Counted from the first letter of the stretch, positions 41,036 to 50,425 are shown. The stretch: 63,310 nucleotides of DNA from a bacterium (GCA_019912885.1 JAIOHV010000226.1:1-63310), one strand, 5' to 3'. Numbers and translations: made by a program. Notes: generated by a model not told the origin, from the sequence alone.

Positions 41036-42349
41036 ATGCGCGCCGCTCTCGCCGCCGCCTTGATCGTTTTTTCGCTTTCCGCATGTTCGCGCGAAGCCGC
41101 CGGTCCGCCGCCGTTCGATCCCGCGCTTACGCGCCTTGCCGCGATGCGGCGCGTGGTGATCGGCTACCCCGGCGCGCGCAACGACGTCGTGGTCGACGTT
41201 CGCGGAAGCGACGGCGAGCGCGTGCGGGAGGCGGGCCGCGTGCGCCTGGCGTGCCGCGGGGCGCGCGTCGTTGACGATCGGGCGACGCACTCGCCGGGGC
41301 TTCACCAATTCATCGTCGAGCCGGAGCCGGGAGCGCGCGAGGCGGTGTGCCGCGCGTCAGTCGAACGATTCGCGATTCCCCGCGTCGCGCGTTTTTCGAT
41401 CGTGGAGCCGTGCTCGCTCGAGGCGCCGGAAACCGAAACGGACCGGGCTCGCGACTTGGCGCGCCGATACGCGCCCGTTTTTTATCAGGACACCGGCCGG
41501 CGCCCGCGGGAGGACTTTCTGACCTCGATCGATTTCGACGGCAACATCGACCCGACCGACAATCGCGAAAATTTGCAGGCGTTCCCGCTCGTCGGCGCCG
41601 TGTATTACGGCGTTTCCGAGACGGCGACGCACGTCTTTATCCACTACGCGTATTTTCATCCGGTGAGCTACGGGATTCTCGCGGCGGCCTCTCCCGCGCA
41701 ACCGGCCAACGATATGGGCGCGGTGCTCGTCGTGGCGAGCCGTTCACCCGAACCCGGCCCGCCGGAAGTCGTGGAGACGTATTACCACGGCGAATTTCTG
41801 CAATACGCCGGGCGCGAGGACGTGGGCGCGGGCTCCGAGGACATCGACGGTCGCGTACTCGTGGAAGATCACACGCACGCGCGCATCTTCATTTCCGCCG
41901 GTGATCATGGCGCGCTCATAACGTCGGAGTGGATCGCCGGCGAATATCTCGGCGATCGCGACGCGGACTTCCCCGGCGGCGACGGCGTCGTGTATCGCGC
42001 GGCGAAATCGGCGTCGGAGCCGGAAAGCGCCAACGACCGCAATGCGACGTACAAGCTCGTCTCGATTATCGAATCGATCTGGAAGCTGCGCGGATTTGTC
42101 GGCGAGCGCGGCGTATTCGCCTCGACGTTTCGCATGGACACGGGTTGCGAGTATCCGGAGTCTATCGTCGGCCGCCGCCCGAAAACTCGCGGCGGCCGTC
42201 CGCTTTGGGCTTTTGACGACCCCGACGACGAGGACGTACGCGCGGGCGAGTGGTTTTTCTGGCCGGCGCACGTCATCGCAAGTCATCTCACGATGCCGCA
42301 CCCGTTTTCCCGGACGTACACGTCGAATCCGTTTTTGGGGATCCGCTGA
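41036..42349 (+). CDS. Hypothetical lipoprotein
   Basis: The 437-residue protein begins MRAALAAALIVFSLSACS, a clear lipobox with lipidated Cys17. After a beta-rich region of about 120 residues comes a second domain starting LARRYAPVFYQDTGRRP, then TSIDFDGNIDPTDNREN, VYYGVSETATHVFIHYAYFH and VVETYYHGEFLQY. The many His, Asp and Tyr residues suggest a metal or sugar site. It recalls extracellular proteins of unknown function that carry a YAPxxxQD motif. It is probably anchored in the outer membrane, facing the periplasm. The gene stands alone between two minus-strand operons, 15 bases from the end of the threonine operon. Confidence 0.7.
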   Translation: MRAALAAALIVFSLSACSREAAGPPPFDPALTRLAAMRRVVIGYPGARNDVVVDVRGSDGERVREAGRVRLACRGARVVDDRATHSPGLHQFIVEPEPGAREAVCRASVERFAIPRVARFSIVEPCSLEAPETETDRARDLARRYAPVFYQDTGRRPREDFLTSIDFDGNIDPTDNRENLQAFPLVGAVYYGVSETATHVFIHYAYFHPVSYGILAAASPAQPANDMGAVLVVASRSPEPGPPEVVETYYHGEFLQYAGREDVGAGSEDIDGRVLVEDHTHARIFISAGDHGALITSEWIAGEYLGDRDADFPGGDGVVYRAAKSASEPESANDRNATYKLVSIIESIWKLRGFVGERGVFASTFRMDTGCEYPESIVGRRPKTRGGRPLWAFDDPDDEDVRAGEWFFWPAHVIASHLTMPHPFSRTYTSNPFLGIR

Positions 42350-42364
42350 TTGAGGCCAGACGAC

Positions 42365-43567
42365 CTACGCGCCGGGGGAATTGCCGACGAGCCGCGCGAA
42401 AAGCTGCATCGCGTTCGGATACGTGACGCCCGTCGCCTTCCCGGCGCGCTCGGAATAGCCGCCCGAACGCACCGCGGCCACGTCGTCGTTTGACGCGAGG
42501 ATGAACGGCACCGGATCCGTCGTGTGCGTTCGGTGGGCCAGAGGCGTCGCGTGGTCGGGCATGACGAGCACGCGGTACGCGCCTTGCTCCTCGAGATAAT
42601 CAACCATCGGCCCGACGACGCGCGCGTCGAAATCCTCGATCGCGCGCCTCTTGTCCTCGGGCACGCCGTTATGACCGCATTCGTCGGGCGCCTCCAGATG
42701 CACGAAGACGAAATCACCGCCGCTAGCCAGAAAACGTTTGGCAGCCTCGACCTTGCCCTCGTAGTTCGTATCGAGGTAGCCCGTCGCGCCGGGGACGTTG
42801 ATGACCTCCATGCCCATATAGGTCGCGATGCCGCGCAAAAGATCGACGGCGGAGACCATCGCGCCGGAAAGGCCGGTGCTTTCTCGAAACGCCGGCAACT
42901 TCGGCGCGCGGCCAAGCCCCCAGAACCAGGCCTGCGTCGCGGGGACGGCGAGTGCGCGGTTAACGGGATGTTCGCGAAACAACGCGCGCGACGCTTCCAT
43001 CACCTCGCGTAAAAAATCCGCGCCCTCACCTTTGGGCAGATACGGCGCGATCGGCTTTCCCGCGATGTCGTGGGGCGGCGTGGTCTTGATCGACGGATCG
43101 AGCCCGGCCATCACCGCCAGATGGCGGTAGCTCTTTCCCGGAAAAAACCGCAGGCCGCGTTCGCGAAAATGCCGGTCGAGCGCTTCGATGAGCGGGCGCG
43201 CGTCGTTTGTCGCGATGTGGCCCGCGGAGTAATCGTCCATGGCGTCGCCTTCCGGTCCGCTCGAAAGCGATACGAGATTGCAGCGCAGGCACGTATCGTC
43301 CGGCCCAAGCGCCACGCCGATGCTCGCGGCTTCGAGCGGCGAGCGTCCCGTGTAGTGCGTCGCCGGGTCGACGCCAAGGATCGCGAGGTTGGTGACGTCC
43401 GAGCCGGGCGGCAGTCCGGCGGTGACGGTGTTGACGAGCCCCAGTTCGCCGCGCGCGGCAAGCAGGTCCATCGCGGGCGTCCGGGCCGCCTCGAGAACCG
43501 TTCGTCCGCCGAACGCCTCGTGCGGGAGATCGGCCATACCGTCGCCAAGCAGAATCGCGTACTTCAT
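42365..43567 (-). CDS. ApgM-type phosphotransfer protein, probable homoserine kinase
   Basis: The 400-residue protein belongs to the cofactor-independent phosphoglycerate mutase (ApgM) branch of the alkaline phosphatase superfamily. Metal sites and nucleophile are visible: LLGDGMADLP (5-14), Ser56 in PPGSDVTNLAILGVDP, HLEAPDECGHNG and MPDHATPL. One subgroup of this branch is proposed to act as homoserine kinase in bacteria lacking ThrB, and its genes sit beside threonine genes. Here it lies six bases after thrC and in one operon with hom, and no GHMP-type thrB is seen. Homoserine phosphorylation is therefore the favoured role; 3-phosphoglycerate mutase activity is the alternative. Confidence 0.85.
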   Translation of the reverse strand: MKYAILLGDGMADLPHEAFGGRTVLEAARTPAMDLLAARGELGLVNTVTAGLPPGSDVTNLAILGVDPATHYTGRSPLEAASIGVALGPDDTCLRCNLVSLSSGPEGDAMDDYSAGHIATNDARPLIEALDRHFRERGLRFFPGKSYRHLAVMAGLDPSIKTTPPHDIAGKPIAPYLPKGEGADFLREVMEASRALFREHPVNRALAVPATQAWFWGLGRAPKLPAFRESTGLSGAMVSAVDLLRGIATYMGMEVINVPGATGYLDTNYEGKVEAAKRFLASGGDFVFVHLEAPDECGHNGVPEDKRRAIEDFDARVVGPMVDYLEEQGAYRVLVMPDHATPLAHRTHTTDPVPFILASNDDVAAVRSGGYSERAGKATGVTYPNAMQLFARLVGNSPGA

Positions 43568-43573
43568 GTCGTT

Positions 43574-44635
43574 TCAATCCAGTCCCATCGCGGCCAACAC
43601 GGCGTCGCGCGTGGAGTCGACTTTCACGGGAGGATCGCTGACGCGGATCGCGTGGTCAGGGTCCTTGAGGCCGTGGCCGGTCAGCGTGCAGACGACGATA
43701 TCGCCTTCGGCAAGCGGTAGCCTCGGCGCGTGTTTGAACAATCCCGCGATCGACGCCGCGGACGCCGGCTCGCAGAAGATGCCGTCGTTCGCGGCGAGAA
43801 ATCGGTAGGCCTCGGTGATCTCCCCGTCCGTCACGCAGTCGATCGCGCCGCCGGATTCGTCCCGCGCGGCCTCGGCCTCACGCCAGCTTGCGGGATTGCC
43901 GATGCGGATCGCCGTCGCGATCGTTTCGGGATTCTCCACGACGTGGCCGAGCACGATCGGCGCGGATCCCGCCGCCTCGAAGCCAAACATGCGCGGGCGG
44001 CGCGTTGCGCGGCCGTTTTCGAACCACGCGGTGTAACCCATCCAGTAGGCCGTGATGTTGCCCGCGTTGCCGACGGGGATGAAGTGATATTTCGGCGCGT
44101 CGCCGAGCGCCTGAATGACCTCGAAGGCCGCGGTCTTCTGCCCTTGCAGGCGATACGGGTTGATTGAGTTGACGACGGTGACGGGGTGATCGCTTGTCAC
44201 GTCCTTCACGAGCCGTAGCGCCTCGTCGAAGTTGCCCTTGATCTGCAACACGCGCGCGCCATGCATCATCGCCTGGGCGAGTTTGCCAAGCGCGATCTTC
44301 CCCTCGGGGATGATGACGTAGCAGGTCATGCCCGCGGCGGCGGCATACGCGGCGGCGGCGGCGGACGTATTGCCCGTGCTGGCGCAGATCACCGCGCGCG
44401 CGCCGTCTTCTTTCGCCTTGCTGATCGCCATCGTCATGCCGCGGTCCTTGAACGAGCCCGTGGGGTTCATGCCCTCGAGCTTGCAGAACACGCGGGCCTT
44501 GCCGCCGATGCGCCGGGCGACCGCATGCGCCTCGAGAAGCGGCGTGTTGCCCTCGAGCAACGTGACGATGTTCTCCTCGCGTTCAAGCGGAAGCTCGTCG
44601 AAAAACGCGCGCACGACCCCCGGCCACGACATCAC
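43574..44635 (-). CDS. thrC: Threonine synthase
   Basis: This PLP enzyme converts O-phosphohomoserine to threonine. The 353-residue protein is of the shorter, bacterial/archaeal type: LLEGNTPLLEAHAVARRIGG, the Schiff-base Lys in GMNPTGSFKDRGMTMA, STGNTSAAAAAYAA, and the phosphate loop PVGNAGNITAYWMG. The frame opens with GTG 44635 and continues ATG 44632; either start overlaps the hom stop. It is the middle gene of hom-thrC-ApgM. Confidence 0.94.
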   Translation of the reverse strand: MMSWPGVVRAFFDELPLEREENIVTLLEGNTPLLEAHAVARRIGGKARVFCKLEGMNPTGSFKDRGMTMAISKAKEDGARAVICASTGNTSAAAAAYAAAAGMTCYVIIPEGKIALGKLAQAMMHGARVLQIKGNFDEALRLVKDVTSDHPVTVVNSINPYRLQGQKTAAFEVIQALGDAPKYHFIPVGNAGNITAYWMGYTAWFENGRATRRPRMFGFEAAGSAPIVLGHVVENPETIATAIRIGNPASWREAEAARDESGGAIDCVTDGEITEAYRFLAANDGIFCEPASAASIAGLFKHAPRLPLAEGDIVVCTLTGHGLKDPDHAIRVSDPPVKVDSTRDAVLAAMGLD

Positions 44636-45942
44636 GGCACCTCTTTGATGACGTTCATGATAACGGCCTTGTCCTTGATGAACGGCATGGCGTCGATCGC
44701 ATGGATCGCCTCGGCGACGTCGCCGCGTCGCGCCTCATGCGTCAGGATCATGAGCGGTACGGTTTGTCCGACGCTGCGTCCATGCTGGATCACCTGCGCG
44801 ATGCTGATGCCGCGTTCGGAGAGCGCCGTCGAAATTCCCGCGAGCACGCCGGGCTGATCGGGCACCGAAAAGCGCAGATAAAATTCTTCTTCCTGTTCGG
44901 CGAACGGCACCAGTTCCGGCTCAAGCCGTTTGTCTTCGGGAAACCCCGTCGGGTGACGCATCGCGACGCCCCCGGCGCGCGCCCGCGCGATCTCGATGAC
45001 GTCGGAGACGACGGAGTTCGCGGTCGGCATGCCTCCCGCGCCCGCGCCGGTCATGATGAACGGCCCGAGATGTTCGCCTTCGATGAGCACCGCGTTCAGC
45101 GAACCGCGCACGCGCCCGATGAGGGATCGCGCCGGCACGAGGCACGGACCGACAAAAAGCGCGTAGCGCCCGTCGTCGTTTCGCCTGGCGATCGCGAGGA
45201 GTTTTGGCGTCATCCCGAGTTCCGCCGCAAATGCGACGTCGACGTCCGAGATCGCCTCGATCCCCTGCAACGCAATCGACGTATGCGAAAGGCGCACGCC
45301 CCAGGCGAGAATCGACAGCAATGCGAGTTTATGCGCCGAATCCGCGCCGGAGATGTCGAGCGTCGGATCGGCTTCGGCAAATCCGCGCCGCTGCGCCTCG
45401 GCGAGCGCGCCGGCGAAATCGCCGCCCGCCTCGGCCATCTCCGAGAGAACGAAATTGCAGGTGCCGTTGACGATCCCAACGAGGCGGCGGATGCGCTCGG
45501 AGGCGAGGCTCCGTTTGAGCACGTGGATCACCGGGATTCCCCCGCAAACGCTCGCCTCGAAACCGATCATGCGCCCCGCGCGGTCGGCCGCGTCGAAAAT
45601 TTCATCGCCGTGCCCCGCCAAAAGCGCCTTATTCGCGGTGACGACGTCCTTGCCCGCCGCGAGGGCGGCGAGGACGACCTCGCGCGCGGTCTCGACGCCG
45701 CCCATCACCTCGATGACGACATCGACATCCGGATCGGATGCCACGGCGAGCGGATCGGTCGTTCCCCGCGCCGGATCCAGACCGAGTTCTTCCCAGCGAT
45801 CCTTGCGGCGCGAAGCGTAGCGCGCGATCTCGATGCGCGCGTCGGCGCGGCGAAGCAACTCGGCCTCGAGATCGCGCAGGATCGCGACGACCGACGCGCC
45901 GACGGTTCCGATGCCGACCAGGCCGATCCGGATCGTCTGCAC
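44632..45942 (-). CDS. hom: Homoserine dehydrogenase with ACT domain
   Basis: It reduces aspartate semialdehyde to homoserine with NAD(P)H. The 436-residue protein has the Rossmann start IGLVGIGTVGASVV, AGKDVVTANKALLAGHGDEI, GFEASVCGGIPVI with the catalytic region, and GIVNGTCNFVLSEM. A C-terminal ACT domain (residues about 355-436, FYLRFSVPDQPGVLAGI) predicts feedback control, usually by threonine. The start is GTG. It lies nine bases after lipA and heads the threonine part of the long minus-strand run. Confidence 0.95.
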   Translation of the reverse strand: MQTIRIGLVGIGTVGASVVAILRDLEAELLRRADARIEIARYASRRKDRWEELGLDPARGTTDPLAVASDPDVDVVIEVMGGVETAREVVLAALAAGKDVVTANKALLAGHGDEIFDAADRAGRMIGFEASVCGGIPVIHVLKRSLASERIRRLVGIVNGTCNFVLSEMAEAGGDFAGALAEAQRRGFAEADPTLDISGADSAHKLALLSILAWGVRLSHTSIALQGIEAISDVDVAFAAELGMTPKLLAIARRNDDGRYALFVGPCLVPARSLIGRVRGSLNAVLIEGEHLGPFIMTGAGAGGMPTANSVVSDVIEIARARAGGVAMRHPTGFPEDKRLEPELVPFAEQEEEFYLRFSVPDQPGVLAGISTALSERGISIAQVIQHGRSVGQTVPLMILTHEARRGDVAEAIHAIDAMPFIKDKAVIMNVIKEVP

Positions 45943-45951
45943 GGTTTCCCC

Positions 45952-46830
45952 TTACGCGCCGCGCACGGCGGGACGCACCAGTTCCTCGGCCATGTAACTC
46001 GAACGCACGAGCGGCCCGGAGGCGACAAAGGCAAATCCCAGCTCGCGCGCGGCCGATGCGTAGGCCTCAAATGCCGCCGGCTCGACGTAGCGCGCGACGG
46101 GGGCGTTCGTCGCGCGGGGGCGAAGGTACTGGCCGATCGTGAGCGCGTCCGCGCCGTTCGCGCGAAGATCGCGCAAAAGGCCGAACACTTCCTCGTCCGT
46201 TTCGCCAAGGCCGACCATCAGGCCGCTCTTGACGAGCGTGTCGGGGCGGCGCCGTTTCATCGCGGCCAGCACAGCGAGGGAGCGTTGGTACGCCGCGGCC
46301 GGGCGCACGCGCCGCTGCAGGCGCGCGACGGTCTCGATGTTGTGATTGAAGACGTCGTACGGCGACGCCGCGACGGTGTCGAGGCAGTCGTCGCGCCCGT
46401 GGAAATCGGGCGTGAGGATTTCGACGACGGTATGCGGCCGGCGGCGTTTCACCGCTTGGACGCACGCCGCAAAATGCGCCGCGCCCTCGTCGGGCAGGTC
46501 GTCCCGCGCGACCGAGGTGATGACGATGTGGCGCAGATCGACCTCATCCGCCAGATTCGCGACGTTTTCCGGTTCGCGCCCGTCGAGCGCCGCCGGCGCG
46601 TCATGCGGGACCGCGCAAAACGAGCAGTGCCGCGTGCATAGGTCACCCATGATCATCACCGTGGCGGTTTGCTTCCTGAAACATTCGTTGATGTTCGGAC
46701 AGCGCGCGCTTTCGCAGACGGTGTTCAGGTCAAGGCGCCGCAGCCGCGTTTTCATGGCGTGCGGTGCGGAAAGCTCCCGCACCGACGATTTGGCCCAATC
46801 CGGAAGACGCTGGTTTTGGTGCTTGATCAT
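45952..46830 (-). CDS. lipA: Lipoyl synthase
   Basis: LipA inserts two sulfur atoms into octanoyl groups on lipoyl carrier proteins by radical-SAM chemistry. The 292-residue protein has the auxiliary-cluster cysteines in VCESARCPNINEC and the radical-SAM CxxxCxxC in LCTRHCSFCAV. It also has the family end RSSYMAEE. All six cluster ligands are present. The start at ATG 46830 is two bases after the recG stop; a longer frame into recG was rejected. No lipB was found in the window. Confidence 0.95.
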   Translation of the reverse strand: MIKHQNQRLPDWAKSSVRELSAPHAMKTRLRRLDLNTVCESARCPNINECFRKQTATVMIMGDLCTRHCSFCAVPHDAPAALDGREPENVANLADEVDLRHIVITSVARDDLPDEGAAHFAACVQAVKRRRPHTVVEILTPDFHGRDDCLDTVAASPYDVFNHNIETVARLQRRVRPAAAYQRSLAVLAAMKRRRPDTLVKSGLMVGLGETDEEVFGLLRDLRANGADALTIGQYLRPRATNAPVARYVEPAAFEAYASAARELGFAFVASGPLVRSSYMAEELVRPAVRGA

Positions 46831-46832
46831 CG

Positions 46833-48971
46833 TTATCCAAAGGTTTCCAGCTCGAGCCGGGAACTCCACCGGTGCGCGAGAATGCGCGCCGTCCCTGGAT
46901 GAGCCGCCAGATCCGGATCGCGCTGGAGAAGCCGCCGCGCCGCGCCGCGCGCCTGGTCGAGTATCTCCACGTCCCGGGCCAGACACGCAAAACGCAAAGC
47001 CGGAAGTCCGTGCTGGCGCGCGCCAAGAATATCGCCCGGCCCCCGCATTGCCAAGTCTTTTTCGGCAAGAACGAAGCCGTCGTCCGTCTCGACTAGCGCG
47101 GCAAGACGCTCCGCGGCGGCCGGCGTCACCGTCTCTCCGGTCAAAAGAACGCACATCCCCGGCCTGTCGCCCCGCCCGACCCGGCCGCGAAGCTGGTGGA
47201 GCTGCGTCAAGCCGAAACGATCCGCGTTATCGATCACAATGATCGTCGCCTGGGGCACGTCGATGCCGACCTCCACCACCGTGGACGCAACGACGGCGTC
47301 GAACTCGTCGGCGGCCAGACCGGTCAAAATCGCCTCGCGTTCGGCAAGCGGAACGCGCCCGTGCACGATCGCAAGACGAACACCGGAAAGCGGCCCCTTC
47401 CGCAATGCCTCGAATCGCCTTGTCGCGGACACCGCGGCGATCGATTCCGATTCCTCGATCAGCGGGCAAACGATGAACGCGCGTCCGCCCCGCTCGATTT
47501 CGTCGCTCACGAGGCGCCACGCTGCCTGTTCGCCGCCGCGAATCCACCGCGTATCGGGCGGGCGGCGCCCGGGCGGGCGCTCGCGAATGAGCGTGATATC
47601 CAGATCGCCGTAGATCGTCATGGCGAGGCTGCGGGGGATCGGCGTCGCGGACATGACGAGCACGTGCGGAGCATCGCCCTTGGCGGCGAGCGCGCCACGA
47701 TGACGCACCCCGAAGCGATGTTGCTCGTCCACGACGACAAGACCAAGACGCGGAATGCGGACGCTCTTCGTGATGAGGGCGTGCGTCCCGACGATCAGAT
47801 CGACCTCGCCGGACTCGATGCGTTCGCGGACCTCTTTTTGCTCCGCGCCGCGGGCAAGCGCGCCAACCCGCGCCAGACGAACGCCGCACGCGCCGGTCAG
47901 TTTTGAGAGCGACTCGGCGTGCTGCCGCGCGAGGATATCCGTCGGCGCCATGATCGCGGCGGTCATGCCGTTTTCGATAGCAAGCAGCGCGGCAAAAAAC
48001 GCGACGATGGTCTTGCCCGAACCGACGTCCCCCTGCACGAGCCGGTGCATCGGCCGCGCGGCCAGCATGTCGGCGCGGATGTCCTCGAGCGCGCGTTCTT
48101 GCGCGGCGGTCAACGCGAACGGCATCGCGGCGCGCGCGGCGATTTCGCGCTCGCGCCGGTCGCGAAGACGCGGCGCGGACTCGTTCATCGACACGGCCCG
48201 CCGGCGCAACAGGCCCAACTGGATAAAAAACAGTTCGTCGAAAATCATCCGCCGCTGCGCGATCGACGCACCCGCGTTCAGCGCGTCGACGTCGGCCTCG
48301 GCGGGCGGATCGTGAATCGCGCGCAACGCGGCGGAAAGCGGCGGCCACGCGGCGCAGATCGCATCGTCGTCCGGCAGTCCATCGACGAGCTTGCGTTCAA
48401 CCAGATCGATCGCCGCCTTGACGATCCGCGCCACGCGCCCGGGCGGCAGATCGCCGATCGGCGGGTAAATCGGCTCGACGCGCGCTGCGTTGGCCGGACC
48501 GTCGCCGTCGCGCACCGCGGTGACGCGCGGCTGCGTCAGGATGATTTCATCCCCGGCGTTTTCGGGAACGCCGCACAGAAACAACCGGCGCCCTTTCCGA
48601 AATGCCACATCCGCGCCGCGCGCGGGCGGTCCGAAAAGGCGCACGCGAAGCGTGCCCGTTTTGTCCTCGACGATCGCCTCCGCGAACGCGCGACCGCGCC
48701 AGGCCCGCAACCGGCGCACGCCCTGGGCGAGCACGTCGAGCGCGGCGGGCTCTCCCGGGTTCAGGTCGGATACGGATACGACGCGCCGGAAATCGACGTA
48801 GCGCCGAGGAACGATGTGCAGGAGTTGTTGCGGCGTCTGAAAGCCGGCGTCACGCAATTTCGCCGCGATGGCCGGTCCGACGCCCTTGATGTCCGAAAGA
48901 CGCACGCGGCGGGCGTTCGATCTATTTCCGGCGACGCCGTCCGCGCCGGCGTCCCTGGCCGGTCTTTTCAC
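46833..48971 (-). CDS. recG: ATP-dependent DNA helicase RecG
   Basis: RecG reverses stalled replication forks and processes recombination junctions. The 712-residue protein has an N-terminal wedge/OB domain (DIKGVGPAIAAKLRDAGF, then AFAEAIVEDKTGTLRVRLFG). The helicase motifs follow: Walker A QGDVGSGKTIVAFFAAL, DEQHRFGVRHR (DExH), MSATPIPRSLAM, and the C-terminal helicase part with VVEVGIDVPQATIIVIDNADRFGL and QLRGRVGRG. The GTG start at 48971 makes a 50-base overlap with the upstream gene, which is unusually large, so a start further in is possible. Confidence 0.94.
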   Translation of the reverse strand: MKRPARDAGADGVAGNRSNARRVRLSDIKGVGPAIAAKLRDAGFQTPQQLLHIVPRRYVDFRRVVSVSDLNPGEPAALDVLAQGVRRLRAWRGRAFAEAIVEDKTGTLRVRLFGPPARGADVAFRKGRRLFLCGVPENAGDEIILTQPRVTAVRDGDGPANAARVEPIYPPIGDLPPGRVARIVKAAIDLVERKLVDGLPDDDAICAAWPPLSAALRAIHDPPAEADVDALNAGASIAQRRMIFDELFFIQLGLLRRRAVSMNESAPRLRDRREREIAARAAMPFALTAAQERALEDIRADMLAARPMHRLVQGDVGSGKTIVAFFAALLAIENGMTAAIMAPTDILARQHAESLSKLTGACGVRLARVGALARGAEQKEVRERIESGEVDLIVGTHALITKSVRIPRLGLVVVDEQHRFGVRHRGALAAKGDAPHVLVMSATPIPRSLAMTIYGDLDITLIRERPPGRRPPDTRWIRGGEQAAWRLVSDEIERGGRAFIVCPLIEESESIAAVSATRRFEALRKGPLSGVRLAIVHGRVPLAEREAILTGLAADEFDAVVASTVVEVGIDVPQATIIVIDNADRFGLTQLHQLRGRVGRGDRPGMCVLLTGETVTPAAAERLAALVETDDGFVLAEKDLAMRGPGDILGARQHGLPALRFACLARDVEILDQARGAARRLLQRDPDLAAHPGTARILAHRWSSRLELETFG

Positions 48972-49743
48972 CGGCGGCGTCGCGCTGGAATTTCAGTTCC
49001 GTGCGTTCGGCTTCCGTGCCCGGCTCGCTCGCCGGCGCCGCAGCCAAGGGGGCAGGCGTGTTCTCGGCCGGCTTCGGCCGCCTTGCCTCGCGTTCGCGCG
49101 GCCCCTCGGGACGCGGTCCCTCGGGGCGCGGCCCGCGCTCACGCGGTTTGCGTTCGCGGCGATCGCGATCGCGGCGATCGCGTTCTTCCGTGCGTTTTTC
49201 CACGCCATCGCGCTTGGGCTCCGCCAGCGCTTCCGGAGGCCGCGCTTCGTCAACGCGGCGGTCGCGATCGCGCCCGCGCCGGCGGCGACGCCGGGGTTCC
49301 TCGCCCTTTTCCTCCGTGGGTTCGTGCGTCGCCAAGGCGCGGCGCGCCTCGCGCTCCACGCGTTCCTCGCGCCGCCGGGCGGCCTCTTCCTTCTCGATCA
49401 TGTCGGCGATGATGGCCGGCGGAGACGGCAATTCCACGCGCTCCAGGGTGACGACGCTCTCCGTCTCGATGAGCATGTCGATACGCGACAGGAGTTTTTC
49501 GGCGTCCTCGAGCACCTCGGATTTGATCTCGCGCGGCGCGATATCGAAGCCGTCGAACTCGTGGAGGATCTCGACAAGCGCGATCTCGACCGGCAGGCGC
49601 AGATCCTTGCGCGTAAGCTGTTCCTTGACGCGGGTGCGGACCTGGGTCTGAACCTTTTCTTCCTTTTCCTCGTTATCGAACGCCGCGCGGCAATCGTGAA
49701 TGATGCCCCGCAGGTCCTTGACCATTTCCTGCAAATTTTCCAT
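48922..49743 (-). CDS. Hypothetical protein with long Arg/Asp/Glu-rich tail
   Basis: The 273-residue protein has an N-terminal helical domain of about 130 residues (MENLQEMVKDLRGIIHDCRAAF, then LPVEIALVEILHEFDGFDIAP) that is not recognised. A low-complexity tail of about 140 residues follows, rich in Arg, Asp, Glu and Pro (RRRRRRGRDRDRRVDE; repeats of RPEGP), ending RRRGRRRRK. Such charged tails often contact RNA, DNA or polyphosphate. ATG 49743 is chosen over an adjacent TTG. It ends inside recG and follows another unknown gene, so a link to DNA repair or RNA metabolism is possible but unproven. Confidence 0.75.
   Translation of the reverse strand: MENLQEMVKDLRGIIHDCRAAFDNEEKEEKVQTQVRTRVKEQLTRKDLRLPVEIALVEILHEFDGFDIAPREIKSEVLEDAEKLLSRIDMLIETESVVTLERVELPSPPAIIADMIEKEEAARRREERVEREARRALATHEPTEEKGEEPRRRRRRGRDRDRRVDEARPPEALAEPKRDGVEKRTEERDRRDRDRRERKPRERGPRPEGPRPEGPREREARRPKPAENTPAPLAAAPASEPGTEAERTELKFQRDAAGEKTGQGRRRGRRRRK
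49101..49190. repeat. Low-complexity coding repeat
   Basis: Within the charged-tail gene, units like CGCGGCCCCTCGGGA and CGGTCCCTCGGGG (encoding RPEGP) and CGGCGATCGCGAT units (encoding Arg/Asp dipeptides) recur in tandem. The stretch is prone to slippage, so tail length may vary between strains. Confidence 0.5.
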
Positions 49744-49783
49744 CAATCGCTCCGTTTCCCGCCGCCGGCCATCCGGCGCGGCG

Positions 49784-50425
49784 TCAGTCGGGAAAACGCT
49801 CCTTGTAAATTCGGTAGGCGTCGATACGCGGAAAACGGTAGGTCTTCACCTTGCACAAGGCAAGCCCCCGCAGGATCTCGCGGGCCTCCGGCGTGTCGGC
49901 GCGATCGACGCCCTTGACGACGCGCGCGATGACGCGGCTCGCGCGCGGAGGATGAAAGCGCAATAGCTCTCCGAATTGCCAGGCGTCTTCGTATCGGATG
50001 AGGCGCGCCTCGTAGATTTCCTCGCGAAAGAACCCCGCCGGCGTCGGTTCGGAGACAACGACGTCCTCGCGCGAAAAGAGATCCCGGCATTCGAGCGCGT
50101 CCTCGCGGATACGCCGGATCTGAAAGAGGCTCCGGGGCGCCTCGGCGATGCGGCGGAAGATCTCGACCTCGTTTTCGCTTGCGCCCGCGGACGCAATTTG
50201 CTCGACATAAAGACGCGCGGGGGTCGCCGCTTCCTCGCGCGCGAGGCGCTCGAACAAAAACCAGTCGAGAAACGCGGATAGCGCCTCTTCGTATGCCGGA
50301 TCGACCGAATCTCCGACGCCGAATTCCTGAAAATACGCCGTGCGCGCCTCGGTCAATTCGGGACGAAATCTCTCGTCGGCGAAACGCGCGAGCGTTTCGA
50401 GACGCGCGGCGAGTGTCGGGGTCAT
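49784..50425 (-). CDS. Hypothetical protein, 213 residues
   Basis: The cytoplasmic protein is not recognised. It is mostly helical in the first half (PTLAARLETLARFADERFRPE, then FLDWFLFERLAREEAATPARL) and mixed later (QFGELLRFHPPRASRVIARVVKG). No cysteine motif or nucleotide loop is seen. Its ATG overlaps the pyrC stop, so it is translated with the pyrimidine operon. It precedes the Arg-rich protein by 40 bases. Function unknown. Confidence 0.7.
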   Translation of the reverse strand: MTPTLAARLETLARFADERFRPELTEARTAYFQEFGVGDSVDPAYEEALSAFLDWFLFERLAREEAATPARLYVEQIASAGASENEVEIFRRIAEAPRSLFQIRRIREDALECRDLFSREDVVVSEPTPAGFFREEIYEARLIRYEDAWQFGELLRFHPPRASRVIARVVKGVDRADTPEAREILRGLALCKVKTYRFPRIDAYRIYKERFPD

